DNA of 64,000 nt from Pandoraea norimbergensis (GTDB lineage: Bacteria; Pseudomonadota; Gammaproteobacteria; Burkholderiales; Burkholderiaceae), in the NCBI RefSeq assembly GCF_001465545.3, contig NZ_CP013480.3, positions 2,666,001-2,730,000 of the forward strand, read 5' to 3'. The translations under genes and the position numbers were made by a program. Position 1 is the first letter of the stretch; each line of letters opens with the position of its first letter. Shown piece after piece: positions 1 through 10,000 of this stretch. A model generated the notes under the pieces. It was not told the origin of the DNA, ran no database searches, and saw nothing but the letters and a program-made list of their open reading frames with translations.

Positions 1-8
1 GCGAGGCC

Positions 9-542
9 GTGGATGCCACGAATGCTTTGCCGGTCAGCGCGCCGTCGCTGGCCCCTCATCTGGAGCGCGCCGACAGACTCAGTCCTCCGGTGCTGGTCGT
101 GCAGATCGATCTCGCCGATCAGGTGGCGAACACCGCAGTCAACAAGGCCGGCGTCGACTACATCGTCACCTTCGCCGCGCGCTCGACCCGCTGGCGCTAC
201 TACTACGTTTGCGATGCCGAGAACGATGCGTTGGCCATCGTCGATCTCGACGAGAAAGTCAGCTTTGTGGCCGTCGGCAGTGAGCCGCGCAATGGCGGGC
301 GTCGCGCGCTGGTGTTCGAGAGCGAACAAGAAATTGCAATGCAGCAGCAATATCCGCAGCGTTTTCAGTTGCGGGAACGGGGCCGGTCGGGTGAACGCGT
401 GTTGATCCGGAGACTGCCCAATGCCGAAGTTGGCAGCGTGATTCAGCAGGGGATGGAGACAAAGCAACGGCAGGAAGGGCAGGCGCAGCAGAAAGCGGCA
501 ATGAGCCCGGCAGTTTGGGTGTCCGAGATCTACATCAATTGA
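9..542 (+). CDS. CIS-associated protein of unknown function, possibly 5'-partial
   Basis: A 177-residue protein directly upstream of the sheath gene. I do not recognise the family. The reading frame stays open to the left edge of the window, so the GTG at 9 may be internal and the true start may lie outside. The first 110 residues look like a beta-rich globular domain. The C-terminal 50 residues are rich in Gln, Glu and Arg and probably helical, and the protein ends in a hydrophobic tail (VSEIYIN). Only 21 bases separate it from the sheath gene, so it belongs to the injection-system operon. A role in assembly or capping is possible by position only. Confidence 0.65.
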   Translation: MDATNALPVSAPSLAPHLERADRLSPPVLVVQIDLADQVANTAVNKAGVDYIVTFAARSTRWRYYYVCDAENDALAIVDLDEKVSFVAVGSEPRNGGRRALVFESEQEIAMQQQYPQRFQLRERGRSGERVLIRRLPNAEVGSVIQQGMETKQRQEGQAQQKAAMSPAVWVSEIYIN

Positions 543-563
543 TATCGTTGACCGAGGTGAACC

Positions 564-2333
564 ATGGCGCAATACAAAACACCAGGCGTATACGTAGTCG
601 AACAAAATGCGTTTCCCAACTCCGTGGTGGAAGTCGCCACGGCCGTCCCGGCATTCATCGGCTATACCCAGTTCGCCGATAACAAGGGCACGCCGCTGGC
701 CAATACGCCGTGGCGTATCAGCTCGATGGCGGAATTCGTGACGTACTTCGGTGGCGCACCTGCCACGAGCTACTCGCTCGACGCGGTGCCGGCAGCACCG
801 AGCGCACCGGCGGCTGCCAAGAAGGCAGACGGCGGCGACGCAGCGGCTGCCGATGCGGGTGGCGCCACGCCGCCGGCACGCCCGGTGGTGACCGATCTTT
901 TCATCGGCGCGACCGGCGCGCGCAAGCCGTTCAAGTTCACGCCGCAGGGCACGGAATACCTGCTGTACTACAGCATGCTGCTGTTCTTCCAGAACGGCGG
1001 CGGCCCGTGCTACATCGTGTCGGTCGGCACGTACGCCGACGGCGAGATCGACCCGGGCAAGCTGACCGCCGGTATCGATACGCTCGTCAAGGAGCAGGAA
1101 CCCACGATGGTGGTGGTGCCCGAAGCCGTGCGCCTGTCGAGTCAGGACTGCACGACCGTGCAGCGCGCGATGCTCATGCACTGCGGTTACACGATGCGTA
1201 ACCGCTTCGCAATCGTTGATGTCTTCGACGGCTCGTGGGACCGTCAGGCGCCCGGCGGCGATGCCATCACGGCATTCCGCGATTCGGTGGGCTCGGAGTT
1301 TCTGGACTTCGGCGCGGGCTACTACCCGTGGGTCAACACGTCGATCGTGACCGAGAAAGATCTCGACTTCACGAGGATTTCGAACCCGGCACAACTGCAA
1401 TCGTTGATCACGGCAGAACTGGCGGCTGTGCTCAACCCCGTGCCGGCATCGCCTGCCGCGACGGCGAAGGCCAAGCAGATTCAGGAAGTGCTGACGCAAC
1501 TCGGCGGTACGGCCGCCCCGGCAGCGCCTGCCGGAGGCGATGCCGCTGCGGCGAAACCGGACGCCGCCGCTGACGCCGGTGGTGCCGATGCGAAGCCCGC
1601 CGCCGATGCGGGCGGTGCTGATGTAGCCGCAGCAGCGAAGCCTGCTGCCAAGCCAGCGGTCATGTCGCCGAACGACATCGAGACGCTGCACAAGACGCTG
1701 GCCGCGCTGAGCAATGTGTACGTGCAGGTGCTGCAATCACTGCAAAAGAAGCTCAACTTGCTGCCGCCGTCGGCTGGCATGGCAGGGCTGTACACGCTCG
1801 TCGACAACACGCGCGGCGTATGGAAGGCACCGGCCAACGTGAGCCTGAACGGCGTGGTGTCGCCCAGCGTGAGCATCTCGAATGCCGATCAGGAAGACCT
1901 CAACGCACCGACCAACGGCAAGTCGGTCAACGCCATTCGCAGCTTCATCGGCGAAGGCGTGATGGTGTGGGGTGCCCGCACGCTCGACGGCAACAGCCTC
2001 GACTGGCGATACCTGAGCGTGCGCCGCACGATGATCATGATCGAAGAGTCGCTGCGGCTCGCGTGTAAGGCCTATGTGTTCGAACCGAACACCGCCAACA
2101 CGTGGGTGACGATCAAGAGCATGGTGCGCAACTTCCTCACCAGCGTGTGGAAGCGCGGCGGTCTGGCGGGGGCGAGCCCGGACGACGCGTTTCAGGTCTT
2201 TGTCGGTCTCGGCGAAACCATGACCGGTGACGACATTCTCGAAGGTCTGCTCAAGGTATCGGTGCTGGTGGCGGTGAGCCGTCCGGCGGAATTCATCGAA
2301 CTGACGTTCGAACAACAAATGCAGAAGTCCTGA
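564..2333 (+). CDS. Contractile tail sheath protein
   Basis: The 589-residue product has the typical N-terminus of Afp2/Pvc2-type and phage sheaths (YKTPGVYVVE) and a C-terminal domain ending in FIELTFEQQMQ, which is conserved in sheaths. It forms the contractile outer cylinder that drives the inner tube through a target membrane. It is longer than most single sheaths because of two Ala/Gly/Asp/Pro-rich insertions, at about residues 76-107 and 312-367, that share DAGGA-type repeats and probably form disordered loops on the outer surface. Only one sheath gene is present, against three in classical PVC clusters. The ATG at 564 follows a GAGGTGAACC ribosome-binding site. Confidence 0.95.
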   Translation: MAQYKTPGVYVVEQNAFPNSVVEVATAVPAFIGYTQFADNKGTPLANTPWRISSMAEFVTYFGGAPATSYSLDAVPAAPSAPAAAKKADGGDAAAADAGGATPPARPVVTDLFIGATGARKPFKFTPQGTEYLLYYSMLLFFQNGGGPCYIVSVGTYADGEIDPGKLTAGIDTLVKEQEPTMVVVPEAVRLSSQDCTTVQRAMLMHCGYTMRNRFAIVDVFDGSWDRQAPGGDAITAFRDSVGSEFLDFGAGYYPWVNTSIVTEKDLDFTRISNPAQLQSLITAELAAVLNPVPASPAATAKAKQIQEVLTQLGGTAAPAAPAGGDAAAAKPDAAADAGGADAKPAADAGGADVAAAAKPAAKPAVMSPNDIETLHKTLAALSNVYVQVLQSLQKKLNLLPPSAGMAGLYTLVDNTRGVWKAPANVSLNGVVSPSVSISNADQEDLNAPTNGKSVNAIRSFIGEGVMVWGARTLDGNSLDWRYLSVRRTMIMIEESLRLACKAYVFEPNTANTWVTIKSMVRNFLTSVWKRGGLAGASPDDAFQVFVGLGETMTGDDILEGLLKVSVLVAVSRPAEFIELTFEQQMQKS

Positions 2334-2460
2334 GGCCGGGTATCGGGGCAGGTCACCCGATGGCCCCGCTTGGCAGGTTCGTGACGATGTTGCGGCGCGC
2401 CGCAGAGTGCGCTGGCCCGGCACGGCATTTTTCGCATGCAATCTTTAGACGAGGTATGTG

Positions 2461-2919
2461 ATGGCAGACGACGGCTCGAAACAATCCACCACAGTTTGGC
2501 CGCTTCCCAAGTTCTACTTTCAGGTGAAGTGGGATTCGCAGGTCATGTCGTTTCAGGAAGTGAGCGGCCTGGACGTGCAGTCCGAAGAAATCAAGTATCG
2601 GCACGGCGACAGCCCGGAGTTCTCGGTGATCAAGATGCCGGGCATGAAGAAGTACGGCAACGTGACCATGAAGAAGGGCGTGTTCAAGTCCGATAACAAG
2701 TTCTGGGACTGGTTCAACCAGATCAAGATGAACACCATCAAGCGGGTGCCGGTGACGATTAGCCTGCTCGACGAGGCCGGCAAGCCGACGATGGTGTGGA
2801 CGCTCGCCAATGCATGGCCGACCAAAATTACGGGCACTGATCTGAAGTCCGAAGGCAACGAAGTCGCCATCGAGACCATCGAGATCGTGCACGAAGGGTT
2901 GACCATCGCCAACAGCTAA
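2461..2919 (+). CDS. Inner tube protein (phage T4 gp19 / Hcp-like)
   Basis: The 152-residue product matches the gp19-like tube family: an early FQVKWDSQVMSFQEVSGLD segment, a middle RHGDSPEFSVIKMPGMKKYG segment and a C-terminal EVAIETIEIVHEGL strand. These proteins stack as hexameric rings inside the sheath and form the tube that is propelled outward. I chose the ATG at 2461 because GAGG lies six bases upstream; an in-frame GTG at 2458 is an alternative. It follows the sheath gene, the usual order in extracellular contractile injection systems. As the first of two tube genes it is the likely main tube subunit. Confidence 0.92.
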   Translation: MADDGSKQSTTVWPLPKFYFQVKWDSQVMSFQEVSGLDVQSEEIKYRHGDSPEFSVIKMPGMKKYGNVTMKKGVFKSDNKFWDWFNQIKMNTIKRVPVTISLLDEAGKPTMVWTLANAWPTKITGTDLKSEGNEVAIETIEIVHEGLTIANS

Positions 2920-2984
2920 CCATCGGTCACCGGCATCGGGCGTCAGCGGTACGGCGCTCCGATGCCGGCCCGCGCGCGCCCGAC

Positions 2985-3449
2985 ATGCCGTCATCGCCTT
3001 TCGATCCGTACCCGCCTGCTGCCTTCCACTTTCGCGTGATGTTCGCCACGACCGGCGGCGACGTCGATGCGTCGTTTCAGGAAGTCTCCGGCATCAGCAC
3101 CGAACTCGATACCGAATCGGTCCCCGAGGGCGGCGAGAACCGTTTTGTGCACACGTTGCCGAAGGGCGTCAAACACCCCCACCTCGAACTCAAGCGGGGA
3201 ATTGCGTCGCTCTCGTCGCCGCTCGTCTCGTGGTGCCGCTCGGTGTTCGAAGGCGAGTTCATCGTGCCGATAAGGCCGCAGTCGCTGATGGTGCAGTTGC
3301 TCGACGAAATGCATATTCCGATCCGCATCTGGAGCTTTGCCAATGCGTATCCGGTGAAATGGGAAATCGAGGGTTTCGGCTCGACGAAGAATCAGGTGGC
3401 GATCGAGAAGATCGTTCTGAGCTACACCTACGCGAATCGAATGGAGTGA
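2985..3449 (+). CDS. Second tube protein / tube initiator (gp19-like)
   Basis: A 154-residue paralogue of the preceding tube protein, with the same layout: FHFRVMFATTGG, SFQEVSGISTELD, a HTLPKGVKHPHLELKRG middle segment and a C-terminal VAIEKIVLSYTYANR. In Afp/PVC-type particles a divergent tube paralogue (Afp5/Pvc5 type) caps the spike and nucleates the tube, so this is probably the initiator. It is followed after four bases by the small DUF5908-like gene. No strong ribosome-binding site is visible before the ATG at 2985. Confidence 0.88.
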   Translation: MPSSPFDPYPPAAFHFRVMFATTGGDVDASFQEVSGISTELDTESVPEGGENRFVHTLPKGVKHPHLELKRGIASLSSPLVSWCRSVFEGEFIVPIRPQSLMVQLLDEMHIPIRIWSFANAYPVKWEIEGFGSTKNQVAIEKIVLSYTYANRME

Positions 3450-3453
3450 AGCG

Positions 3454-3648
3454 ATGTCGATTGAAATCGGCCAGTTGAGCATCAAATCGAACGTCATACA
3501 GCGAGCCGCCGGTGAGAGCGACGTCGCGCTGCCGGCCGACGATATGGCAGAAGCCTTGCCGGTACTCGACGCTCAAATGCGGGCAGAGCTGCTCGCCGAG
3601 TGCCGTGCGCTCGTGCTCGATTTGCTCGACCGCGCGAAGGAGCGTTGA
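3454..3648 (+). CDS. DUF5908-like small CIS protein
   Basis: A 64-residue protein starting MSIEIGQLSIKSNV, with a C-terminal helix rich in Leu, Arg and Glu. Small proteins of this form (DUF5908) sit between the tube and LysM genes of many extracellular contractile injection systems. The molecular role is unknown. The ATG at 3454 follows the GGAGTGA of the previous gene's end, which doubles as a ribosome-binding site. The next gene begins three bases after its stop, so translation is probably coupled. Confidence 0.75.
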   Translation: MSIEIGQLSIKSNVIQRAAGESDVALPADDMAEALPVLDAQMRAELLAECRALVLDLLDRAKER

Positions 3649-3651
3649 TCC

Positions 3652-4335
3652 GTGGCGACCAGCCTGAATCGCAGAAAATTCAACATCGCCCCGTGCAAAG
3701 TCTCGGGCGGTCAGATTTCGGTCGACACCAGCCGCACGGCCTTCGAAGCGTTGATCAATCCGGTTGGCTACAAGCGCAAGCTGAGCATCGAGTACAACAA
3801 GAAGCAGACGCTCGGGCAGCCGAGTGCTACGCCGCGTTTCAGCGCCATTCGCCCTGAGAACATCACCATCGAGAATCTGGTGCTCGATGGTACCGGCGTG
3901 GTCGATGGCACCGGCTCGCGCAGCGTCAAAGACATGATCGACGCGCTGCTGGCGGTCATCTACAAGTACGACGGCAAGAAGCACGAACCAAATTACATCC
4001 GGCTGCTGTGGGGTACGTTTATCTTCTTTGGACGGGTCGAGTCGATTTCTCTCGACTACACCATGTTCAAGCCGACCGGCGAGCCGTTGCGCGCCCGCGT
4101 GACGCTCGGCATCGTCGGCTGGATGAGCGCGACCGAGAGCGCGTTGCGAGCCAACCTGAGTTCGCCCGACCTGAGCCATCTCGTCGAAGTCACGGCGGGC
4201 GACACGCTGCCGTTGCTGTGCAACCGCATCTACAACGACCCGTCGTACTACCGCGAGGTCGCGCGCATCAACAACCTGACGGGTTTTCGCAAGCTGGAGC
4301 CCGGCATGATGCTGCGCTTTCCGCCGCTCGTCTGA
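3652..4335 (+). CDS. LysM-domain baseplate adaptor (Afp7/Pvc7-like)
   Basis: The 227-residue product has an N-terminal domain of about 170 residues (RRKFNIAPCKVSGG near the start) and a C-terminal LysM-like module at about residues 175-227 (EVTAGDTLPLLCNRIYNDPS, then NNLTGFRKLEPGMMLRFPP). This layout is that of gp53/Afp7-type proteins, which sit between tube initiator and spike. LysM modules in this context act as structural adaptors and need not bind peptidoglycan. The start is a GTG at 3652 with GAAGGAG upstream. Four bases separate it from the spike gene. Confidence 0.85.
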   Translation: MATSLNRRKFNIAPCKVSGGQISVDTSRTAFEALINPVGYKRKLSIEYNKKQTLGQPSATPRFSAIRPENITIENLVLDGTGVVDGTGSRSVKDMIDALLAVIYKYDGKKHEPNYIRLLWGTFIFFGRVESISLDYTMFKPTGEPLRARVTLGIVGWMSATESALRANLSSPDLSHLVEVTAGDTLPLLCNRIYNDPSYYREVARINNLTGFRKLEPGMMLRFPPLV

Positions 4336-4339
4336 CGCT

Positions 4340-6130
4340 ATGGCCACGTCTCCCGCCGCTAACGCCAATGGTGTCCTGACGCTCGCGATCACGAGCGCGG
4401 GCAGTCCCATTCCCGATACGGCGGGTGTGATCTCCGTCGAGATCGATCGCGCGGTGGGGCGCGTCAGCAGCGCACGCATCGTATTGCGCGACGGCGACAT
4501 GCCTAACGACGACTTCCCGGTGAGCGACACAGAGGTCTTCGCACCGGGGAGTGCCATCGTCATCAAAGCGGGATATGGCGGCACGACGGCACAAATCTTC
4601 GATGGCATCGTTGTGCGGCACGGCATCAAGATCGCAGGCAATAACGACGCCAGACTAATCGTTGAGTGCAGACATAAGGCGGTGGCCATGACGATCGGCT
4701 GCAAGAACGCCAACTATGTTCAGAAGCAGGACAGCGCGATTCTCAGTCAACTGATTTCCGATGCCGGTCTCACGGCGGATGTGACCACCACGCAGACCCA
4801 GCATCAGGAGATCGTGCAGTTCTACAGCACCGACTGGGATTTCATGGCATTGCGAGCGGAAGCCAACGGGGCACTCGTGATCGCCGACGATAACGGTACG
4901 GTGAGCGTCAAACCGCCGCAGACCAGCGCGGCAGCGGTCCTCAAAGTGACTTATGGCATCGACATGATGTCGTTCTCTGCCGATGTCGATGCCCGCACGC
5001 AGTTGCAGAGCGTGGTCGCGGCCGCGTGGGACCCGGCAACGCAGGCGATGGTGCAGCAAAGTGCGCCGGCGAAAGCGCTCTACGAGCAGGGTGACCTCAC
5101 CCCGGCGAAGCTCGCTCAGGTGGCCGGTCCGAGCACCTTCCGGCTGCAATCGACGGTGCCGCTGCAAAGCGACGAACTGAAATCATGGAGCGAGGCGCGT
5201 CAGATGCGCGCCGCCCTCGCGTGTATTCGCGGGCGCATGTCGTTTCAGGGAAATTCGGCGGCCAAGCCGGGCGTGATGATCGAGCTAGTGGGCGTGGGAA
5301 AACGGTTTAGCGGCAGCGTCTACGTGAGCGCCGTGCAGCATCGTATTGCCGACGGCAACTGGATTTCAGATGTCGAATTCGGTCTCTCGCCGGAGAGCTT
5401 CAGCGAGCGTCACGGGGCGGGCAACGTTCAGGCGTCGGGGCTGGTGCCGGGGGTCGGCGGGCTGCAAATCGGTGTGGTCACGAAGCTCGATGCGGACCCC
5501 GAGGGGCAATACCGGATTCAGGTGGCGGTGCAGGTGTTGCAGGCGGAGACCGCCGGTGTGTGGGCGCGGCTCGCGAGCTTCTACGGGTCGTCCGGCGTGG
5601 GGGCGTTCTTCATCCCCGAGATCGGCGACGAAGTGATACTGGGTTACCTCAATGGCGACCCGTCGCATCCGGTGGTGCTGGGCAGTCTGTACAGCAGCCA
5701 ACGCAAGATGCCCTACGAATTGACGGCTGAAAACTACACCAAAGCGTTGTGGACGAAAGGGTTGCTCAAGATCATTTTCGATGACGACAAGAAGGTCATC
5801 ACCGTCATTACGCCGCAGAAGAACACCATCGAGATGAGCGACGACGCCAAGTCGATCTGCCTGACCGATCAGAACAACAACAAGATCCAGATGACGCCCG
5901 ACGGCATCACGCTAGACAGCCCGAAGGACATCGTGATCAACGCCAAGGGCAAAGTCAGCATCAGCGCGGTATCGAATATCGAACAGACCGCGCAGGCGGA
6001 TATCAAGAGCGAGGCGCTCAACATCACCAGCACAGCGAAAGTGGGCTTTACCGCGAAGGGTTCGGCGACTGCTGAGCTTTCAGCCAGCGGCCAGACGACC
6101 GTTAAGGGCGCACTGGTCATGATCAACTGA
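4340..6130 (+). CDS. VgrG-like central spike protein (Afp8/Pvc8-like)
   Basis: The 596-residue protein combines a gp27-like N-terminal region (residues 1-360, phage late-control D type), a gp5-type OB fold at about 377-453 (GVWARLASFYG, IPEIGDEVILGYLNGDPSHP) and a repetitive C-terminal part rich in polar strands that should form the trimeric beta-helix needle. It forms the spike at the tip of the tube. It lies immediately upstream of the PAAR gene, its expected partner. The end (residues 480-596) has no extra enzymatic domain, so this is not an evolved VgrG carrying an effector. Confidence 0.92.
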   Translation: MATSPAANANGVLTLAITSAGSPIPDTAGVISVEIDRAVGRVSSARIVLRDGDMPNDDFPVSDTEVFAPGSAIVIKAGYGGTTAQIFDGIVVRHGIKIAGNNDARLIVECRHKAVAMTIGCKNANYVQKQDSAILSQLISDAGLTADVTTTQTQHQEIVQFYSTDWDFMALRAEANGALVIADDNGTVSVKPPQTSAAAVLKVTYGIDMMSFSADVDARTQLQSVVAAAWDPATQAMVQQSAPAKALYEQGDLTPAKLAQVAGPSTFRLQSTVPLQSDELKSWSEARQMRAALACIRGRMSFQGNSAAKPGVMIELVGVGKRFSGSVYVSAVQHRIADGNWISDVEFGLSPESFSERHGAGNVQASGLVPGVGGLQIGVVTKLDADPEGQYRIQVAVQVLQAETAGVWARLASFYGSSGVGAFFIPEIGDEVILGYLNGDPSHPVVLGSLYSSQRKMPYELTAENYTKALWTKGLLKIIFDDDKKVITVITPQKNTIEMSDDAKSICLTDQNNNKIQMTPDGITLDSPKDIVINAKGKVSISAVSNIEQTAQADIKSEALNITSTAKVGFTAKGSATAELSASGQTTVKGALVMIN

Positions 6131-6189
6131 AGCCACTGCCTTCGTACCCAATAGCTCGATAAAAAGCTCGATAACAAGGAGACAGGAAC

Positions 6190-6492
6190 ATGCCGCTCGC
6201 CGCACGACTGACCGACATGCATGTGTGTCCGATGCAGACGCCGTCCGTACCTGTGCCGATTCCGCACGTCGGCGGCCCGATTCTTGGCCCGTGCGTGCCG
6301 ACAGTGCTGGTTGGCAAACTGCCGGCCGCCGTCGTGACCGACAACTGTCTCTGCGTCGGTCCGCCGGATTCTATTGTCATGGGATCGACGAGCGTGCTGA
6401 TCGGCGGCAAGCCAGCCGCGCGCGTCGGCGATACCTGTGCGCATGGCGGTGCGATTTCTATGGGCTGTCCAACGGTGCTGATCGGCGGCTGA
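6190..6492 (+). CDS. PAAR-domain spike tip protein
   Basis: A 100-residue protein that is a single PAAR-like domain, with repeated beta-hairpin motifs (IPHVGGPILGPCVPTVLVGK, GSTSVLIGGKPAARVGDTC, MGCPTVLIGG) and Cys/His residues suited to metal binding. PAAR proteins form the conical point on the VgrG-like trimer. The ATG at 6190 follows AAGGAGACAGG. No C-terminal toxin domain is fused to it. Confidence 0.93.
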   Translation: MPLAARLTDMHVCPMQTPSVPVPIPHVGGPILGPCVPTVLVGKLPAAVVTDNCLCVGPPDSIVMGSTSVLIGGKPAARVGDTCAHGGAISMGCPTVLIGG

Positions 6493-6559
6493 CGATGGCA
6501 GCGCGGGCAACGCAAGCAATAACGAACGTAAAAGCAAATGGGACCGGGGGAAAGCACGC

Positions 6560-6997
6560 GTGAGCACCGACAAATCGTTTCTCGGCACTGGCTGGGCGTT
6601 TCCGCCGCGGTTCGGCGACAGCGCCGCGCGGGGGCGCACGCAGATGGTAGAGGCCGAAGCTGACATCCATGAAAGCCTGCGCATCATCCTGTCGACCGTG
6701 CCGGGCGAGCGGATCATGCAGCCGACCTTCGGATGCGGCATCAAGAGCTACGTGTTCGACGAAATCAGCGAAAGCGTGCTCACCGAGATACGCGATGCGA
6801 TCGAGCGCGCCATTCTGTTCTTCGAGCCGCGCATAACGGTCGAACAGATCGTCATCGACTCGTCGGCGGCCATGGAGGGGCGTATCGACGTGCTCATCGA
6901 CTACACGGTGCGCGGCACGAATACGCGCAGCAACATGGTCTACCCGTTCTATTTCCTTGAAGGGACCAACTTGCCGGACAAGCAGATGGATCGCTGA
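6560..6997 (+). CDS. Baseplate wedge protein, gp25/GpW family
   Basis: The 145-residue product carries the gp25-like signature IRIILSTVPGERIMQPTFG (seen here as LRIILSTVPGERIMQPTFG) and a following acidic helical region, and belongs to the gp25/Afp9 family of baseplate wedge proteins that start sheath polymerisation. It starts with GTG at 6560 behind a GGGGGAAA stretch. It lies between the PAAR tip and the large J-type baseplate gene, the conserved order. Confidence 0.93.
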   Translation: MSTDKSFLGTGWAFPPRFGDSAARGRTQMVEAEADIHESLRIILSTVPGERIMQPTFGCGIKSYVFDEISESVLTEIRDAIERAILFFEPRITVEQIVIDSSAAMEGRIDVLIDYTVRGTNTRSNMVYPFYFLEGTNLPDKQMDR

Positions 6998-7046
6998 GGC
7001 CCGTACTGAAACCTGATACCGACTGAACGACCGAACCGACCACCCG

Positions 7047-10000
7047 ATGTACAACCTCATCATTCGCGATGGCACCAGTCAGGCGATGCGGGCACTGCCC
7101 GCGTTGCAGGACGGCTATTTCCATCTCGATGAGCTGTCGTTCCACGAGTTGCTCGCGATTGTGACGGAGTTTGCTTCACTGGTGCGCTTTCACAACGCGC
7201 AGAATGTGCCGGAAGGGGACTGGACACCGTTCTTTCGCGCCGACGAAACCGTGGTCATGAGCCGCATTCTGGCGTTCGATCTGGCGCGTGAGACGGCGCG
7301 CTTCGCTCAGTGGTGGCGCAACACGCCCGAGCACGTCGGCGTCAGCGCCAACGGTGAAAGTTCGGGCTGGACGCTGCAAGCCTCGCCCGTCACCGAGCTG
7401 GTGATGACGCTCAACGACTGGTATGACGCGCTGGCGCAGGCGCAGAGCGATAACGGGCTGGGCTTGCGCACCGTGCTGCGCGCCGTGATCGTGCAGTTGA
7501 GTGTCGATCGCTCCGGCGTTCTTGGTGCCTTAAGGGCCGTGGGAGGGCACGTACCGCTCGATCCGATCTGGTCGGCTGGGATGGCAACGCCGGGCACACT
7601 GTCCGCGAGCAACGCCAGTGCCCTCGACGCCGACGGCATTGCCCGCGCGGGGGCGCGGTTGACCAAAGCCGACGTCCGCACCGATTTTCACGCATACATG
7701 AAGGCCATCGAGATGGTCCGCAAGGAGGCCCTTGCCCGGTTGCCCGCGTCGTTGCACAACGGCATCCACGATCCGGCCGTCGGCCTGTTGATTGCGTTCG
7801 TGCAGCAATTCCAGAAGCTGCAAGGCAAGCTCAACGGTTACACGCGCCGTTTCATCGATTTTTACTACGACCGCATGCTCGGCAGCACGCCGCGCGCCAC
7901 GATTCCCGATCACACGTGGCTGGTTTTCAAACGCACCCCGGATGCACGCGACGTCGTCGTGCTCGCGGGGACGGAATTCCCGGCCGGGGTCGATGCCCAG
8001 AGCCGCGACATTCTCTATGTTGCCGAGAACGAGTTGCGGGTGTCCGACGCCAGTGTAGCGCAGGTGCAAACGCTCTACCTCGATCACAACGGCTACAGTG
8101 CGCCGGAAAACTTGCTGGCCGACGACGACACCGTGCCCAGAGGCGCCCCGGTAACCGGGCGGACGTGGCCCACGGCGGCCTGGTTCCAGTCGGTGCCGGT
8201 CGCACCTCCGGGTGCCGATCACACGCAAGCCTGGCCGGCGCTGGGTGCACCGAAAGCCGGCATGGGAAGCGGCCTCCAGCGTGACGCTCGCATTGGCTTC
8301 GCACTATCGAGCAAGGTGCTTTTGCTCAAGGAAGGCGATCGGCGCATCACGGTGACGATCACGTTCGCCGACGACACGCTCATGCAGCGGCTGGACCGGG
8401 TGGCCGATGCGATGCTCGGCATGAAACCGGTTAGCGCGGAAGGCGTTGCGGCGGGGCAAGGATCGGACGACGTCGATAACAGCTCGATGGCGATCGAACT
8501 GCGCCGCAACGACATCTTCCTGAAGGTCTTCCGCAGCATCTTCGTGGTCGGACTGACGGGCGAATTCGGCTGGATCGATATCCCGGGCTACGTGCCGTTT
8601 TTCGACAGCGATGTATTAAGGCTGAGCTTCGAGCTGCCGCCCGAATCGCCGAGCGTGGTGGCCTATTCACCGGCGCTGCATGGTGAGCAGTTCGACGTCG
8701 ATACGCCGTTGCTGCGCTGCGTGATCAACCCGGGGGCCTATCTGTTCCCGTACGGCATGCTGCGCGATCTGGCGGTGACGGGTGCCCGGATCGACGTGGA
8801 AGCGCGAGGCTGCCGCGACCTCGTTCTGCAAAACAACATCGGCCAACTCAGTGCCGCGACGCCATTCGCTCCATTCGGGCCGCTGGCCCGGCTGGGCAGC
8901 TACCTTATCGTCGGCAGTACCGAGATGGCGTCAAAGCGCATCACCGACTTTCGCGTGGAAATCGAGTGGGCGGACCTGCCGCGCGTTACCGGCGGGTTCG
9001 GCGCTTGGTACGACGGCTACGACGTGCGGCTCGCCAACGAAGATTATCTGGCCACCGTCGCCGTATTGGCCAAGGGGGTATGGACGCCCGCCAGCGAGTT
9101 GTCCCGCCCGAGCGTGCCGATGTTCCGCACGCGGGTGCAACCCGGGCAGGGAGAGCGTATCGACACCCGGATCGTCTGGCGTGCCGGTCAACTGGCGCAT
9201 TTGTTCGAACCCGACGCCGGTGTGAGCGCGGCCCAGCCGCTGACGTGGGGGCCGGGCGCGAAGAACGGTTTCTTCAAATTCACGGTCGCGGCACCGGCCT
9301 TCGCCTTCGGTCATGAGACCTATGCGCAGGCGTTGTCGACGACGATGATGGCCAACGCCCGCCGCCGGCGCTGGCGCGGCCAGCGCGCCGTGCCGCGCGC
9401 GCCTTACACGCCGCTGGTCAATGCCATCTCGATCGACTACTGCGCGACGGGGACGATTCGTGTGGACCGGCTGCCGAATGGCGACGACGACGGCCGCTTC
9501 CTGCATCTGTTTCCGTCGGGATGGGAGACGCTTGGTCTCAAGAGCTATCCAGCGCCCGCACTGCTGCCGCGTTTCGAGGCGGCCGGGAATCTTTACGTCG
9601 GCATTGCCGCCGGCGACCTCGGCAAGACGCTGACGCTGCTCTTCGAGCTTCGCGAAGACTCGCAACCGGTGCCGCCGACCGACGAAGACACCGAAGACGG
9701 ACCTGCCGGCAACGCTGGGCTGCGCTGGAGCTACCTCTCGAATAACGTGTGGAAACCCCTGCCGCGTCGCTACATCGTGGCCGACGGCACGCATCACTTC
9801 ATGACCTCAGGCATCGTGACGCTGCGGGTGCCGGGCGACATCGGCTGCCACAACACCGTCATGCCGGACGGACTGTACTGGCTGCGGGTAAGCGCCGATC
9901 GCGACATGGAAAAGTATTGCAGTCTGTATGCCATCCACGCGCAGGCGGTGCAGGTGCGCCGTGGGCAAGACGTGCCGCCTGAAGTGCCGATGGTTTTACC

